A stretch of DNA of 64,000 nt from Nymphaea colorata (GCF_008831285.2 NC_045138.2:19749934-19813933), one strand, 5' to 3'. Counted from the first letter of the stretch, positions 1 through 13,000 are shown. Translations and numbers: made by a program. The notes: generated by a model not told the origin, from the letters alone.

Positions 1-329
1 GCCCCATAAAAAATCAGTCATGATATGCTCTAAATGACTAAGAAAGACATCCTCTGGGAAGTCTAAAAAGCATTGGCATATTCGATTATGCTGCAGAAAG
101 CATGCTGAATCAAACAAAATCCTCCTGAATAAGAAAACCTTCCCTTTATTGCCTCGGGTTTAAAATTGCTTGTGGCATAACACCATGTTATGTTTTGACT
201 TGCATATGGGTATCTTCCTTTTTATAGCATAGACACTTGATGATATAAAAGTTTGAAACCCAGAGAGACTGCTGTAGTCCTGCTTGTTGCAGCAACCCCT
301 TTGGGCACATGATCCTTGTTAAAGAGCAT

Positions 330-552
330 GTGGACAACAGAACACCCAAATACTGCCAACCAAGGGAAGCCGTTAACGACTGCAACTACCATGTCTGCAC
401 ATGGCAGGAAAAAAAAAAGTTCCAGGAATTCGATCCATTGATCGTGAGACTATCTATGACTCCACTCCATGTATCTAGTAAGCCGCCAAACCCTGCACCC
501 ATGTCCATGCCCTGCTTGTTACGATGTCATCCGCAAAAAATAACAGCTGCAG
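330..552 (-). pseudogene. LINE (L1-type) reverse transcriptase relic
   Basis: On the minus strand the block at about 519-552 reads LQLLFFADDIV, which matches the FADD catalytic motif of plant L1-type non-LTR retrotransposons. About 60 codons downstream, at about 337-385, the same strand reads GWQYLGVLLSTCSL, resembling the YLGVPL block that follows FADD in this family. Order and spacing fit a reverse transcriptase, but the frame is broken by stops and no endonuclease or poly(A) tail was recognised. This is an old, truncated copy. A chance match cannot be fully excluded. Confidence 0.4.
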
Positions 553-1059
553 ATTGAAAAAATCATGTTTGATTCAGGGGACCATGATCTGATTGAACTA
601 GACAAAGGCTTAGCTTTGCCTACGAAAACCTCCACGACCGAAATTAACATATACGCGGACAATGATCTTATTGATGAAGACCTCTAAAACAGTCAAAATG
701 GAAACCCACTTTCACTCCAATGCAAGCAAAGAAAATGCATGTCATGCCCTCAACCATCCTTGGATGAAACCCAAGATACAGAAAACTGTTTTGGAGGGAA
801 CCCCCAGTCGACCTAATTGTAGGATTAGATCCATTATAAAGCACAACAAACAGACATCTCAAGAGAGTTGAAGAAGCTCATTGGCAAGCAAGATACTGTC
901 CTGAATGAGCTGATGGGGAAGAAATGTGCCTTAGGAAAAGTTGACGGCACGGCCAAGATTCTTTTTTCATTCTAAGCAATAATTCTGGAGATGAACTAAT
1001 ATATAGTTACACGAACCATTAGGAAGAACATTCATATTATGGTCTTAAGGAGTATGTAT

Positions 1060-1250
1060 AGCATAGCTGGCTGGCTGGGTAAGTGGCTGCATAAAAGGTG
1101 TGTCGCCTATTCATTTTTCATGGATGCTACTTTCTTAGATCAAAACAATGAGATTGCAATGCTGTAGTCAACATGTGTATCATTTCCCACCCAGGCCCGA
1201 TACAATCCAGGAACTCAAAAGGAGAGGATATGGGGCGCCTTAAGGTTTTT
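1060..1250 (+). mobile_element. tRNA-derived SINE copy, family A (degenerate)
   Basis: The segment begins with TAGCATAGCTGGCTGG, a good match to a Pol III A box (TRGCNNAGYNGG). It contains CATGGATGCTACTTT, which is shared in the opposite orientation with the SINE at 38952-39176. The two copies share the A box and this internal block in the same order. The B box is degraded here and no target duplication was found. Confidence 0.45.
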
Positions 1251-1644
1251 CCTAATAATGGGTTGTTAACCTCTTGCTCACTTACTTAAAATAATGCACA
1301 TAATATGGTTAAAGGTTTTGATCAAAATATGAACAAAGTTATTAGTCTTTGGTAAAAAAGAGGAGCCACATTTCGCAGCTACCGTTATGAGACATAATTT
1401 TGTCATTTTATGTAAAATTTAACATTTTTTTATTCATTTCCAGCCCTAAACAGCTCTTCATAATTTATCTAAAAATTGACCGTCTGTTTTATTGACTTTT
1501 AATATTTTGTTTGGAATCTCTTACGTCATTAGAAAAGGTTTTGGGTGGGAAGGGGCTTAAGATGAAGTCCAACACTTCAAGGCAGGACTTAACGGCAGAC
1601 TTGGTTCTCACCGAGAGAGAGAAAGCGAGATCCCCAATGGGAGA

Positions 1645-3729
1645 ATGTTTGCCCGTCTCTCTCAGTCAGTGTCACCATTTCACGTTGGGAGAGAACTGAC
1701 AGGAAAGAACGTTCCCAGCCCCTCCCATGGTTCGTCTTCTTCAGTTTCCGTCCCGAAGAAGAAAGACCCATATTTCTGGAACGCCACAATAAGAACTTAC
1801 GTAGAAAGAAATCTCTATGAAGATGCTTTGCTTCTCTACAAACGGATGGTTACTGATGGAGTAGAACCCGATGATTACACCTTTCCTTTGGCTCTCAAGG
1901 CCTGTTCTTCCATCCCGGCCCTCAAAGAGGGCAGGCAGATACACACCCACATCGCCAAAAACGCCTCTCTCGCAGAAAACGTCTTCGTCCACAATGGCCT
2001 GCTGCAGTTCTACTGTTGCTCCGGCTGCTTGGACGACGCACGGGAGTTGTTTGATCGAATGCCTCACAGAAGTCTGGTTTCTTGGAATACAATGATCGCC
2101 GGGTACTCGAGAATCTACCAGGAAACTTGGATTCGTGTAGTTAAAAACAGAAGTTGCGCTGATGCGGTCTTGTTGTATTGTTTTATGTTAGAAGAAGGGA
2201 TTCGAGCGGACAATTTCACGTTTACGGCTTTGCTAAGAGCATGCGGCTCTTGTTTGGGTTTTCAGGAGGGAATTCAGATTCACTGTCACGCCGTTAAGCT
2301 GGGACTCGAGACTGATGTCTACGTGCGAAATACTTTGATTGATGTGTACGGGAAATTTGGTGAGATTCAAAACGCACGCCTCTTGTTTGTTGGATTTCCT
2401 GAGAGGGACTTGGTGTCGTGGAACGCATTGTTAACTGGGTTTGTCAGGCTGGGAGATATTGAGTCGGCAGAATCTTTGTTTGCGGAGATGGATGAGCGGG
2501 ATATAGTGTCGTGGAACGCGATGATGGTTGGATATTTGCAGATAGGGCGAGCCAACGAAGTTCTAGATGTATTCCGCCAAACGCAGGTTGCAGGTGTCTG
2601 CCCAAATATTGTTTCTATTGTTACTGCAATATCTGCTTGTTCCTTGCTGGGGACTTTGAGTTTAGGCGTTTGGTTTCATATTTATTCCCTTAGGCATGGT
2701 TTTGAATCAAACGGATATGTCAGTTCATCGCTGGTGAAGATGTATGCAAAATGCGGTGATATTGAAAATGCAGTTCGATTGTTCGATAAGATGCCTCAGA
2801 GAGATGTTGTTTCCTGGGATGTAATGATCGAAGGCTTGGCGTTGCATGGTAGAGCTAAAGATGCCTTGGCTCTTTTTCGTCGGATGAAAAATGAAGGAGT
2901 CAACCCTGATGATATTACCTTTATTGGTGTGCTAAGCGCGTGCAGTCATGCTGGTTTGGTAGAAGAAGGTTTTCTGCACTTCGAATCTATGACTAAAGAG
3001 TATGGCATTGAGCCTAGAGTTGAGCACTACGCATGTCTGGTTGATCTTCTTGGCAGAGCTGGTCGGTTGCATGATGCACTGCAAATTGTAGAAAGCATGC
3101 CGATTGCTCCTGACAGTGTTGTGTGGTCTGCATTGCTCAGTGCTTGCCGTATTCATGGTGATATTGAACTTGCAGAGAAAGTTGCCAAGACCACCCTTGA
3201 GATGGAACCAAGTATTGCTGCTAACTATATTCTTCTATCAAATGTTTATGCAGCGAGTAGCAAGTGGGAGGAGGTCGCTAGTGTGAGAACGTTGATGAAG
3301 TTGAAGGGGCTTGATAAGGAACCTGGTTGCAGTGTTCTTGAAATGGATGGCTCCATTCATGAGTTTGTTGCTGGTGATAACTCTCATCCGCAGCTCGGTG
3401 AGATAAACCAGATATTGCATAAATTGGGGAAGCGGCTTAAGGAATCTGGCTATGAGCCACACAAGGAAGTGGTGCTGCGGGATATGGAAGAAGAGGTCAA
3501 AGAGACTGTTCTTTATCGGCACAGTGAGAAGCTTGCAGTTGCCTTTGCACTAATCAATAGTGCAGCGGGAACCCCAATTCGTATTGTTAAAAATCTTCGC
3601 ATATGTAGTGATTGTCATTCTGCTATTAAATTAATTTCTAAAATTGAAGCCCGAGAGATTATTGTGAGGGATCGAAACCGCTTTCATCACTTCATCGATG
3701 GATCTTGTTCATGTGGTGATTACTGGTGA
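1645..3729 (+). CDS. Pentatricopeptide repeat protein, PLS class with E and DYW domains (intronless)
   Basis: This single-exon, 694-residue protein is a PLS-type PPR protein of the PCMP-H/DYW family, which binds specific organelle transcripts and supports C-to-U RNA editing. PPR units run from about residue 43 to 500, with repeated signatures such as NTMIAGYSR, YVRNTLIDVYGKFG and DVVSWDVMIEGLALHG. An E/E+ region follows at about 500-595, and the DYW deaminase-like domain ends the protein. Zinc and catalytic signatures are intact: HSE at 626-628, CSDCH at 654-658, and the terminal CSCGDYW. The start at 1645 gives a Ser/Arg-rich N-terminus compatible with an organelle presequence; plastid or mitochondrion cannot be decided. 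Near residue 155 there are about 12 extra residues (IYQETWIRVVKN) inside a repeat. Lack of introns is normal for the family. The target RNA is unknown. Confidence 0.95.
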   Translation: MFARLSQSVSPFHVGRELTGKNVPSPSHGSSSSVSVPKKKDPYFWNATIRTYVERNLYEDALLLYKRMVTDGVEPDDYTFPLALKACSSIPALKEGRQIHTHIAKNASLAENVFVHNGLLQFYCCSGCLDDARELFDRMPHRSLVSWNTMIAGYSRIYQETWIRVVKNRSCADAVLLYCFMLEEGIRADNFTFTALLRACGSCLGFQEGIQIHCHAVKLGLETDVYVRNTLIDVYGKFGEIQNARLLFVGFPERDLVSWNALLTGFVRLGDIESAESLFAEMDERDIVSWNAMMVGYLQIGRANEVLDVFRQTQVAGVCPNIVSIVTAISACSLLGTLSLGVWFHIYSLRHGFESNGYVSSSLVKMYAKCGDIENAVRLFDKMPQRDVVSWDVMIEGLALHGRAKDALALFRRMKNEGVNPDDITFIGVLSACSHAGLVEEGFLHFESMTKEYGIEPRVEHYACLVDLLGRAGRLHDALQIVESMPIAPDSVVWSALLSACRIHGDIELAEKVAKTTLEMEPSIAANYILLSNVYAASSKWEEVASVRTLMKLKGLDKEPGCSVLEMDGSIHEFVAGDNSHPQLGEINQILHKLGKRLKESGYEPHKEVVLRDMEEEVKETVLYRHSEKLAVAFALINSAAGTPIRIVKNLRICSDCHSAIKLISKIEAREIIVRDRNRFHHFIDGSCSCGDYW

Positions 3730-6700
3730 AATGGTCCTCGTGTAATCACTTTTACAACTTCAGAGTCATGGCTCATGGAAGGCGTTTTCTGTGCTAGAAC
3801 TGAGGACCTTTTTGTTCATTTCTGAGCACTAGTTGGTGTTGGAAGGACTGATTGTGCTTGCGGCTTCTTTGGGGATACAAAACTAAAGCTGGTGGGTGCG
3901 ATATAAGCTGGACAAAGTTTTTATGTCATGGACTAAAGGGTGAGCTGTATGCAGAAAACTAATTGCCATTCATTTTTTGCTGCTAGCATACTGTGAAGAA
4001 TATTTCTGTTTATATTTTTCCAGTTGATGATTTTCCAAGGTATTCAGGATTCATCTCATACGGTTTGTTAGAGCTGATTTTTTGGGCTTTTCTTGCAGTA
4101 TCAGTAGCTAAGGAAAGTTTTATGAGTCGCATCGGAAGGAGCGTAGTTGTATGATTTTGGCTGAGAAAATTGTTCTATATTTATTTTCCTTTTCTTTTAT
4201 AGATTAAAACCATTCAGCTCATTCTTTCTTGTTGTATTTAAGTATTTGTGGTGCATGTTCATTTAGACAGCATAGATGGGTCATCTTCAGTTTCACTAAG
4301 CATCTTTTTCAGTCATCAGTGTCGTTGAATGTTCTCTCACTAGCTCCTTTCTTATGCAGTCTGCAGGGCTTTGCTTTAAACAATGATCTGACTGGAATTC
4401 TTGGCAGACACTAGAAGATTCGGGATTTTGATTTCATATTATCACTGACATCCCACAAAACCTGAAAGGTAAATAATGGGAATGACCCCATGCAATTCAA
4501 ACTTGAGAATCTTTATTATGATACTGCTGCCTGGCTTCCCAGCCACTTCATTCGATCCCAACAGGTATCACTTTTAAGTTACCTAACAATGTTGTTCTTA
4601 TTGTCTTCCCTTCTGCTCTCCATCAGTGAAAGGGGTATGCTCATTGCACAGGACTTTGCAGGATGTAGGTGCGAATGCACATTTATTTAAAAAAGAAGGC
4701 AAGGTTGTTGTATATGCAATTGAGTCAGAGCATAAAGTATGACATTCATCGATTGTTAACAGTTGTACCCGCAGGGCCGGGCACGGCAGACTATTTGCAG
4801 TGCCAATGCAACCCATATCGACCTTGCTATTGCAGCGAAGCTTTGTAGTTCTGTTTGGATCTGATTATGAGATATTTGAGGAATCCCCAGCATCTTTCGT
4901 TTCGAGTAAATGGACATGCAGCATATATGAGGTGTGGAAGATGCATCTTCTGCTTCCAATTTCTCATTTTAATGCATTTAGGTTTAGCAAATGCCATGCT
5001 GTTAGTGGTGGTAATGAAGCAGCGGTTTCAGGCGCCTGCAACTGCCAGTGTAATGGCAGCAGTCTATCATTCTCAAACAACCATAAATGGTATTGACTAA
5101 AGGAAGGAAAAGATAAACTTCAATGAGATATCAGATAAGTTGGGGTAGGACTTTGCAATTCTACGGCTTATGTTCATCGTGAATCCAATGAAATTCCATT
5201 CCAAAACAGAGTCTGCAGGTCCTTGTCTTAGGGCACTTAGCTGACAGTGCTGTCATGCTATCTTATATGGTTAGTTTCTTAAAAAATTGATCGTTGTGTT
5301 CTTTTATGCAAAATCTTCTTTTCTTATTCAAAATGACTCACATTTTTCCACTTTGGTGTTTGAATGTTGGAAACTTTCTTGCACAAGTTGGATATTACCT
5401 CCGCAAAGTCGCTCCCAGTCAGCTTGGATAAAAGCCGCTTACATCCACGAGATCTGATGGTTGATAGAATTTAATGTAAACTGTTATTGACACTCTTACA
5501 AAATGTGCCATGGTCCTGCCCAGTTCAGTGTCGTTGTATATTTGCTGGCCTCTGGTTGGTAAAAACTCTTGGCTCATGTTTGGATGCTAGATTTATCTTT
5601 TGAGATTAAATGTTTAGGTTTTTTTAAGTCTCCATGATCTCTTGATTCAAACATGATATATCAGAATCGTATAGTACCAACATATATCAATTGATATAAA
5701 TTGTATTGAGAGCAAAATGATACGAGAATGGACCCGAAATGGCACCTTTCAGATATCACTCTACATGGGGCGCGTATCGCTACTTTGGCCCAGATGGCCC
5801 CATGTCAGGCATATTCGTAAAGTATTAATAAAAATTTCCTTTATTTTTTAAATTGATCTTTTGTGGATGGACAGGCAAATGATTTTTGTGATATTCAATA
5901 TTGACAACATTGCATACAAAAACTTGTCTTAATGTATGCTATTTATCATGTCTTATCTTCGTATATGCGTTAGGATAATGTTTGTAGACTTATACTGAGC
6001 TTGTGTTTTTGTTGCCCATCAACTTTAGTTGCATTTTCACTTTAAAGGCATGTTTGATTGCCTGGATCAGTTATCTAAGGTAAAATAAAAATCTAGTATA
6101 ATTGATTGAGGATATCAACATCAATAAGCATTTCATCCAAGATGGACCATGCATCCCATGTTTGATCACTTGGAATAAGGTATCCTTTTTGTGTGTGTTC
6201 GTGTTTTTTATCGCCAAGCACATTTAATCTAAAAGTGAGTTATAGTCTTTGCTCATCCTTCTCATGTGCAAACGACTTGCAGAAAACACACACACGTGCA
6301 CGGGGATCACCAACTTCGACAAAGGAAAAACACCTGTTTTCTGTAAAAACTATGGTTTCTCCCTCCGCTTTGGCAAGATCTGCTTGTTTCTTGCCATGGT
6401 TTCTCTGTCTGATAATGCCAACCGCTTGTCTATTTTCTTTCTTGTGTGCCGTGGTTCAAAATCTACAGGGATTTAGTATCTTCCGCTTTTCTTTTTTATT
6501 TATCTCTCTCCGTTATCCACCTATATCTATTGTATAAATCTTTCCTAAAAGTTGAGAAAATGAATATTAATCTTAAACAAAATAGTTTTCTTATTATTCT
6601 AGTAACTTTGAATGAAGCCGCCTCTATCAAGCATATATGTTATTGTCAGTGTCTATGTATTTTCATTTATAACAGCTTTCTTTAAACACCTACTGTCAAA

Positions 6701-6810
6701 AAAATCGTTAGCGGGTGAGATGATTTTGTTAATCAAAATTAGTAGATGAAACAATTTAGTGTTTGCTAAGAATATTATGGCTGTGCGTTTGTATGCTTCA
6801 ACCATTTTTC

Positions 6811-6813
<3 letters not shown>

Positions 6814-6873
<60 letters not shown>
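6814..6873. repeat. Compound (AT)n(AG)n microsatellite
   Basis: About 37 bases of alternating TA are followed directly by about 11 AG units. It lies in intergenic DNA and is likely length-polymorphic. Confidence 0.95.
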
Positions 6874-6874
<1 letters not shown>

Positions 6875-8775
6875 TAAGAGGTACTAGACCATTCCTTAAA
6901 GAATCATTGTGACCGTTGATCTGTTCAATATTGATGTTTGATAACAAAGGAGATATGATATTTTGGTTGTCTAGCATTAACAAACTTTTTCCTTTGTTTT
7001 TCTCTCAACCATTTATCTATCTTATAAATCTTAATGACCAATATGATTCCTTATGGTTATGGGTCTGGCACTTCAGTTAAGTCACACAAAGTTATTATTA
7101 GTTAAATATTTTCATCTTCCTTAATAATTGTCAAGCATATATAATTAGGGGAATTTAGTTGTATCGTTACTTGGACTGGCATGTTCATGTCAATGACAAT
7201 TTTTAAATTCAAAAGAGAAAGAGCTATTTTCAATCTACTGTAACTTTATCTTTTGTATTTTCATTTAACATTTATTTTTATGCATGCCTTGTTACTCTTA
7301 ATGAAATAAATGCAAATTCTGTTTTGTATTAGAAAGTAAATCTAAAATTCTCCATATTTGTTTTGACAGAATAACTGATGTAATTCACTGGGAGAGCCAG
7401 GATTTACCAATCAAAATTCTCCCGAAAAACTACAAATTTTATTTGTTTACGTCACGATGAATACAAGTAACAACAGAGAAAGTAGGCAATGGCAGTATTA
7501 ATTTAACATGGTTTTCTTCATGTGAAAATTTTAAGTGAAATTCTTGATATCCATGGCACCTATTATTGCGATTGTCATCAAGACACATGATGGTGTTCAC
7601 TGTAATTGGAAAGCTTCATATTTTATACTTGATTGAAAAATAAAGCACGAAGTAAAGTAAATAACTAAGCAAATGGTTTCATTTCTCATATTCAGAACTC
7701 TATTATAAGAACAACCATAGGGCCCAATAAATGGAGAAAAAGTTGAATCTATGGGTTTTGATCCCACTTACACATGTTTGTCATTACTTGGATCCAGTTA
7801 CATGAATTGGTTTCATATGCACCCCCAGCAGAGTAGGAATGTATAAATTGTTGAATACTATTATATCATTATTTTATATGTTTTGGAACACTGGAAACTA
7901 GCTTTATAACTTACCATATATAATTTAATTAAGATATTGGTATACTTGGTGAGTTTCTCATTCAAATGGATGCCTTTTATGCCAAGCCTTTTTTATGCGT
8001 TGTATAACACTTTGTTTTATTTGTAGAAGACATTTTGAAACTACATGCACATCAATGCCTAACAACATTTAATGTATGTTGTATCTTGATAAGTCAAATT
8101 TTATTCAATTTTGTGTTATAAGTACTTTTACAAGTGTGCCTTTGTAGTTGAAAAATTTTACAAATTTTATAACTACTTAAAAATGAATAAAGTTTCCTTG
8201 CAAACTAATTTTGATAAAAATAAACTTATATAATCTCCATTAGATATTTACTTTAAATCAAATATTCAAATTTTAACGTTTCTATTTAATTTGAAAGTTT
8301 TCGATTTAAAAATTCTTACATGAAACATAGGCGAATTTGTAAAAGTAATCTAAGGAATGACCATTCAAGGATAATGACATTTCAGACAAGTCGATGTTAA
8401 GAGGAAATTACTTTTTCTATCGTTGTCAAGCAGGAAAACGCATTCAAGTCGTCAACGCGGTCTAGAAAAAGTACCTGATGAGAGTGTGACACGTTCTCTT
8501 TTTTAAGTGGCCATCTGCAATGTTTATTCTTTTATTTTTAATAAGGCTGTTCAAAACTTTGTTAATAACTGAAAACTTTTTTATGGGTTGATAGTTTTTT
8601 AATATTTATTAAAAAAACCGTCTTCAACTTAAAACTATATGTTATGCTTTCAAGGTTTTAAGTGGGTACATTTACAATACACTTTCCAATTTAAATGTAC
8701 CGCTTGCTATTGGTCAAAAGAATAAAACATAGAGTTTGTCAGTAGTCGCAAAATTCACAAAAACTGATACACATT

Positions 8776-9097
8776 TAGGGGGTGAACACAAGCCGAGTTA
8801 AGCTTGAGTTCAGTCAGTTTGAGTTGGGCTCGAGCTAAAGTTCGACTGAGCAGTTATGTGTTGAACTCATGCTTGACTCGATTAAAGTTTGACAAAACGA
8901 ATTGAGTTACGTGTTTGGCTTGTGCTTTTGTAACTTACATAATTAATTAACATCAATGTACCAGGTTTTTAATTAAAAAATGAGTTGGATATTTAAAAAA
9001 TCGTTACACATCATTTTGAACAATAAAACCAAACTCAACTCGATTAGTTAAATGTCATGAACTCGAGCTCAACCCGTTTGCACTAACTCCGTTGGTT
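8776..9097. mobile_element. Degenerate hAT-type MITE, CGAGCTCGAG family, copy 1
   Basis: The left end reads TTAGGGGGTGAACACAAG, closely matching the left end of the better preserved element at 43494 (TAGGGGTGAACAACGAG). The interior contains GAGTTGGGCTCGAGCT and GAACTCGAGCTCAACCCG, the same kind of CGAG/CTCGAG words. The right end (TTTGCACTAACTCC) is degraded. Possible target duplications (acacattt, ttacattt) differ at two positions. It is non-coding. Confidence 0.5.
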
Positions 9098-9312
9098 ACA
9101 TTTCAGTCGGCGATTCTGCGAATTTAATCTGAATCATTTTGAGGTCCTTTAACGTCCTTAAATAAAATACGTGTGCCCATTTTAGTAATTTCTCAGAGCA
9201 ATAGAAGCCCGCTCTAGTAAATGGATAAAGCCCGGGGACGCGCCCTCCCGCGCCTTCTGTTTTCTGTTTCGCCGGAGCGTCGCCCGGGCAAGCTTATTCC
9301 GAGCAAAACCCA

Positions 9313-10012
9313 ATGATCGGAATACATCACGCGAGGAGTCCGCCTCCTCCTCTCCCTTTCCGCCAATCTCTCCGTTCCCGCCGAGCCGCCTTCTTCTCTC
9401 GGTGCTTTAACTTCTCTCGACTCCCTGTCCTCCCTTCGCCACTCACCTACTTCGGTAACCCGAATAAATGCCGCCCTGGATCCCTGCGTTTCGTGCCTCC
9501 GGTAGCTGTTGCCGCGAGTTCTGAGCGCTCGCCATTCTCCATCGAGCCGTACACCGTCAGAATCCCCGTCGGCGATCGGCATGTGAGTTTCCCGCGGGTT
9601 TTAGAATTTTCTTTTATTTTTTCTTTTTTTGGCTTACGCGACGATTTTGTAGTGCCTGATACCTCGGTGTCTGTCAGCATCTATCATCGCATCTTTCATG
9701 CTTCGTTAGTGCTTCGTCATTTCTACTGTTGACGTCGTATTCTTTTTTAGCATCTTGTATTTGGCGCTTTCTCGCGTCCTCGACTAACTCAAGAACTTGT
9801 GTTAGTTTCCTTCCTATTTAAGTCCATGTCCAACATCTTGAAGAGTGGCAGGACCAGAGTACGCACACACATACATACACACATATACTATCCCGCTAGT
9901 AAGATAGGTGGAAGACGTTGCTGTTCTTCTGTCTCACGTTTAATATTTTCTTCGCGGCGTTCTCTAAAACAGCTCTAAAGCTAGGAAATTCTAGTGTCTA
10001 ACATTACACACT

Positions 10013-10075
<63 letters not shown>

Positions 10076-13000
10076 TGAGAATATGTTGCGTTTAATACCG
10101 CAGCGTCCTGGATATCATATCTCGAAATTCATACACTTTTTGTCTAGTTGCAGTTTATAATTTTAAAATGGTACTGAATTTGTAGATTGTCGTGGAGACT
10201 GGACTTATTGGGAGGCAAGCCAGTGGATCTGTTACGGTGACGGATGGTGAAACTGTAAGTCTCCTGGCTTTTCCTTGTGTAGGATTTTGTGGTACCACAA
10301 TTGTGAATGGGGTCTTTTATTTTTCAATGGAGTCGGGAGTTACTATTCTGCTATGTCATTGTGGTGTCTTATCCAGCACTTATGTACTCTTAGTTGGCTT
10401 GCTAAGTAGGCGTCTCCAGATATGCCGTGGATTAAGAAGATAAACAGGCGGCGCTGCATTAGTTTACTGCAGAATGCGTGTGCTTGTTAGGTGATCTCTG
10501 ACCTTCCCTGGAGATTCAGATGGCCTCTAAAGGGTCATGAGGACTATATACCTGCTCAGCACGGACTCAGCACGTCATTCTTGTACAAATGTAGGAGGGT
10601 CGGTTTTATTTGTATCTGGATGAGTTATATGCTTTCTGGTCCTTCTCTTTGGACCTTGATATATGCTAGTCGATTCGATTTTCAAAATGCTGCCTCATTT
10701 TTTTTCTGTTATCGTTTATATGTTACTATGCCGGTCTCTTTTGTCTGCAAAGTTTAATAGTTCTTGGAGTCTTTTGCTAGATGTTAATTTTCCTCCTCGT
10801 ACAATAAAAAAGTTTTTCCTTTCTGCACTATAATGCTGCAGGGCTTGTTTTGCCGATCAATATACTTTCTTGAAGATGCTAAGATGGAAGCATTAACTTT
10901 TTTTTTTTTGGTTCATGTATGTCAAGTAATTGTAGTAAAATATCTCTTAAGCATAGAGCTTTTGTTGCTGCTCTGTGCATGCAACAGGCTGTATCCCTTA
11001 ATTGTATCCTTCCTTCTCAATCTGCACATATAATATATTCAAGGATAGCATTTATTACTGGAGATGCATTTCTCTATGTTTGGAATGTAATGAAAGTTCT
11101 TTTATCCTATTGACTATGTTTGGACCCACTATTTTTCCTTTTGCAGATCATCTATACATCTGTCTGTTTGGCTGATATTCCCAGTGAGCCTTCTGACTTT
11201 TTCCCTTTATCTGTCACCTATCAAGAACGTTTTTCAGCTGCAGGGCGTACTAGGTATCTACTGTTGGGATTTTTGTTCGTTCCACGGACTGGTCATGAGA
11301 TTCTCTTATTTCAGAACAATGATTTCTTTCTTTAAATTATTGCAGTGGTGGGTTTTTCAAAAGAGAAGGAAGGACAAAGGATCATGAGGTGCATAAAATT
11401 ATCCTTACGTTATCCATAATATGAGCTTACATTCTTTATAATTGCTAAAATGTGTTTGCTTGTGGGTACTTTTTCTTCTCATTGCATCCATCACTATTAT
11501 TCTATGATACTCTTTAGTTTATTCTAGTTTTGTTCTAAGTACCTAAGGATGACAATGACTCAACTACCCAATTGGAGGTTAAAGAATCATATTCCAGTTA
11601 CTTATTTTGTTCTTCGAACTTGAAAACTGGAGAACCCTCATTACTCTTATTTGTATATAACTATCAATGTTCATTTTCTGGGATTAGGATATATTATGTA
11701 CAATTTGTTTTAATGTTGTTTTTGTTTTGAAAGCTTCATTTTGTATGGGTTTGATATTGGTATAAATAGGATAAGTCCTGCTTATAAGTTTTATTATGAA
11801 CCAACCTTCATGACATGGCATGATTATTTGCCCCCAAAAAGACCTTTTTGGATGGATCTGAACCTGAAAGCTTTGATTAGTTGATTCAATTTTGAGATGC
11901 CTTTCTGTTTCCAGGTTCTAGTATGCAGATTGATCGACAGGCCTTTGCGACCCACAATGTTGAAGGGATTTTACCATGAAACACAAATATTGTCATGGGT
12001 ATAACATTCTCATCTTATTCATAAAAGCACGTTTTTTGACATACAAAAAGCTCTTTACTTTTGACACATGTGAAATTTGCATGCTATGTAAGTGTGCCTT
12101 TTTATTACAAGTTTTTTATCCATTTGTTGCGCATTATGTAAGTGTGCCTAGTGGCATCTAAATTATTGGATGAGATCACATGCTTACTGAGAAGCGTACG
12201 TCAACGATATCCTCCCTTTGTGACTCTCTCCGTCTTTCTGTTTGTGAGAGGGTAGGAGCAGTGTTCTGGATGGGCTGGCCTAAGAAATGTTACTTCTAAG
12301 TATACAGTCTTATGGCAGACAAGACTAAGTGACTGGCATGTGCAGAAGTGAGGAAGTTATCTTTAGCTTCCAAAGGTTATGGTGACTACTTTATGAAGGG
12401 TGATCTGTATTGCATTGTGATAGCAAGTCAACTGGGTCCTAACCTAATATAAGTGGAGTGAAACCCAAGTCCAGACTGACTGAATCCTGGGGATATGAAT
12501 GGGTTAGACTTGGATTGGATTTACCATGTCCAATCTACTTAGTTCAGATTCAGGGGAGAACATGGTTCTACATTTTGAAATTAAATCCTAGTTCAACTGG
12601 GTTGAATTCGAAAACTTACATGGGGATGAGATGCTTGTTGCATCATGAACATGTATCCAGGATACATAAACTCAAACTGAATACAAATCTTGTCACCTTG
12701 GTTCTTTTTGCTTAACTAGACCTATATAAACAAGCCTGGACTCAGATCAGCGAGTAAAACAGACCATTGGCATCCCTGCTGGACTGGATGCGTGTCTGAC
12801 CTGTTGATGGTCCTGGCTGTAGTCGATGCAATGGAAAATCTAGCTGGTCTAATTGTATTACTAACTTTACTTTATCAACAAAAAAAAGTGCTTGGCTGCT
12901 TATTTCAGATGCAAATATGTATGTCAACTCAGGTAGTTGGTCCAAGATTTTTGAATGTGCTTAGAGTAAATTACTTAATGACGATGTTGAAAATATTGGC

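Larger units (their letters stand above)
1..1644. other. Gene-poor region upstream of the PPR gene
   Basis: No intact gene is recognisable here. Short open frames lack family signatures. The left part holds an antisense LINE reverse-transcriptase relic (about 330-552) and 1060-1250 holds a SINE-like copy, both listed separately. The last 150 bases before the PPR start contain a GA-rich stretch (gagagagagaaagcgag) that could be 5' UTR. I see no convincing TATA box. Confidence 0.5.
3730..9312. other. Intergenic region between PPR gene and PNPase gene
   Basis: This stretch of about 5.6 kb is AT-rich. The first few hundred bases are probably the PPR 3' UTR. I find no protein family signature in the short frames around 4490-5100 or 6193-6690. 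It holds an AT/AG microsatellite (6814-6873), a CGAGCTCGAG-type element (8776-9097) and, at about 6048-6180, a fragment with GGCATGTTTGATTGCC resembling MITE ends. The final 100 bases before 9313 are GC-rich and are likely the PNPase promoter and 5' UTR. Confidence 0.5.

Noticed and set aside
1741-2067. Minus-strand frame of 108 residues inside the PPR gene
   Set aside because: It is a shadow of the intact PPR-DYW coding sequence.
4490-5100. Possible small gene downstream of the PPR gene
   Set aside because: Several overlapping short frames exist but none has a recognisable domain, coherent splice signals or consistent coding character.
9214-9582. Minus-strand frame of 122 residues over PNPase exon 1
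   Set aside because: It overlaps the conserved, correctly spliced PNPase first exon and its GC-rich leader; composition only.
12405-12800. Possible MITE or coding exon in PNPase intron 5
   Set aside because: The open frame is not part of PNPase, and no inverted ends or duplications were found.
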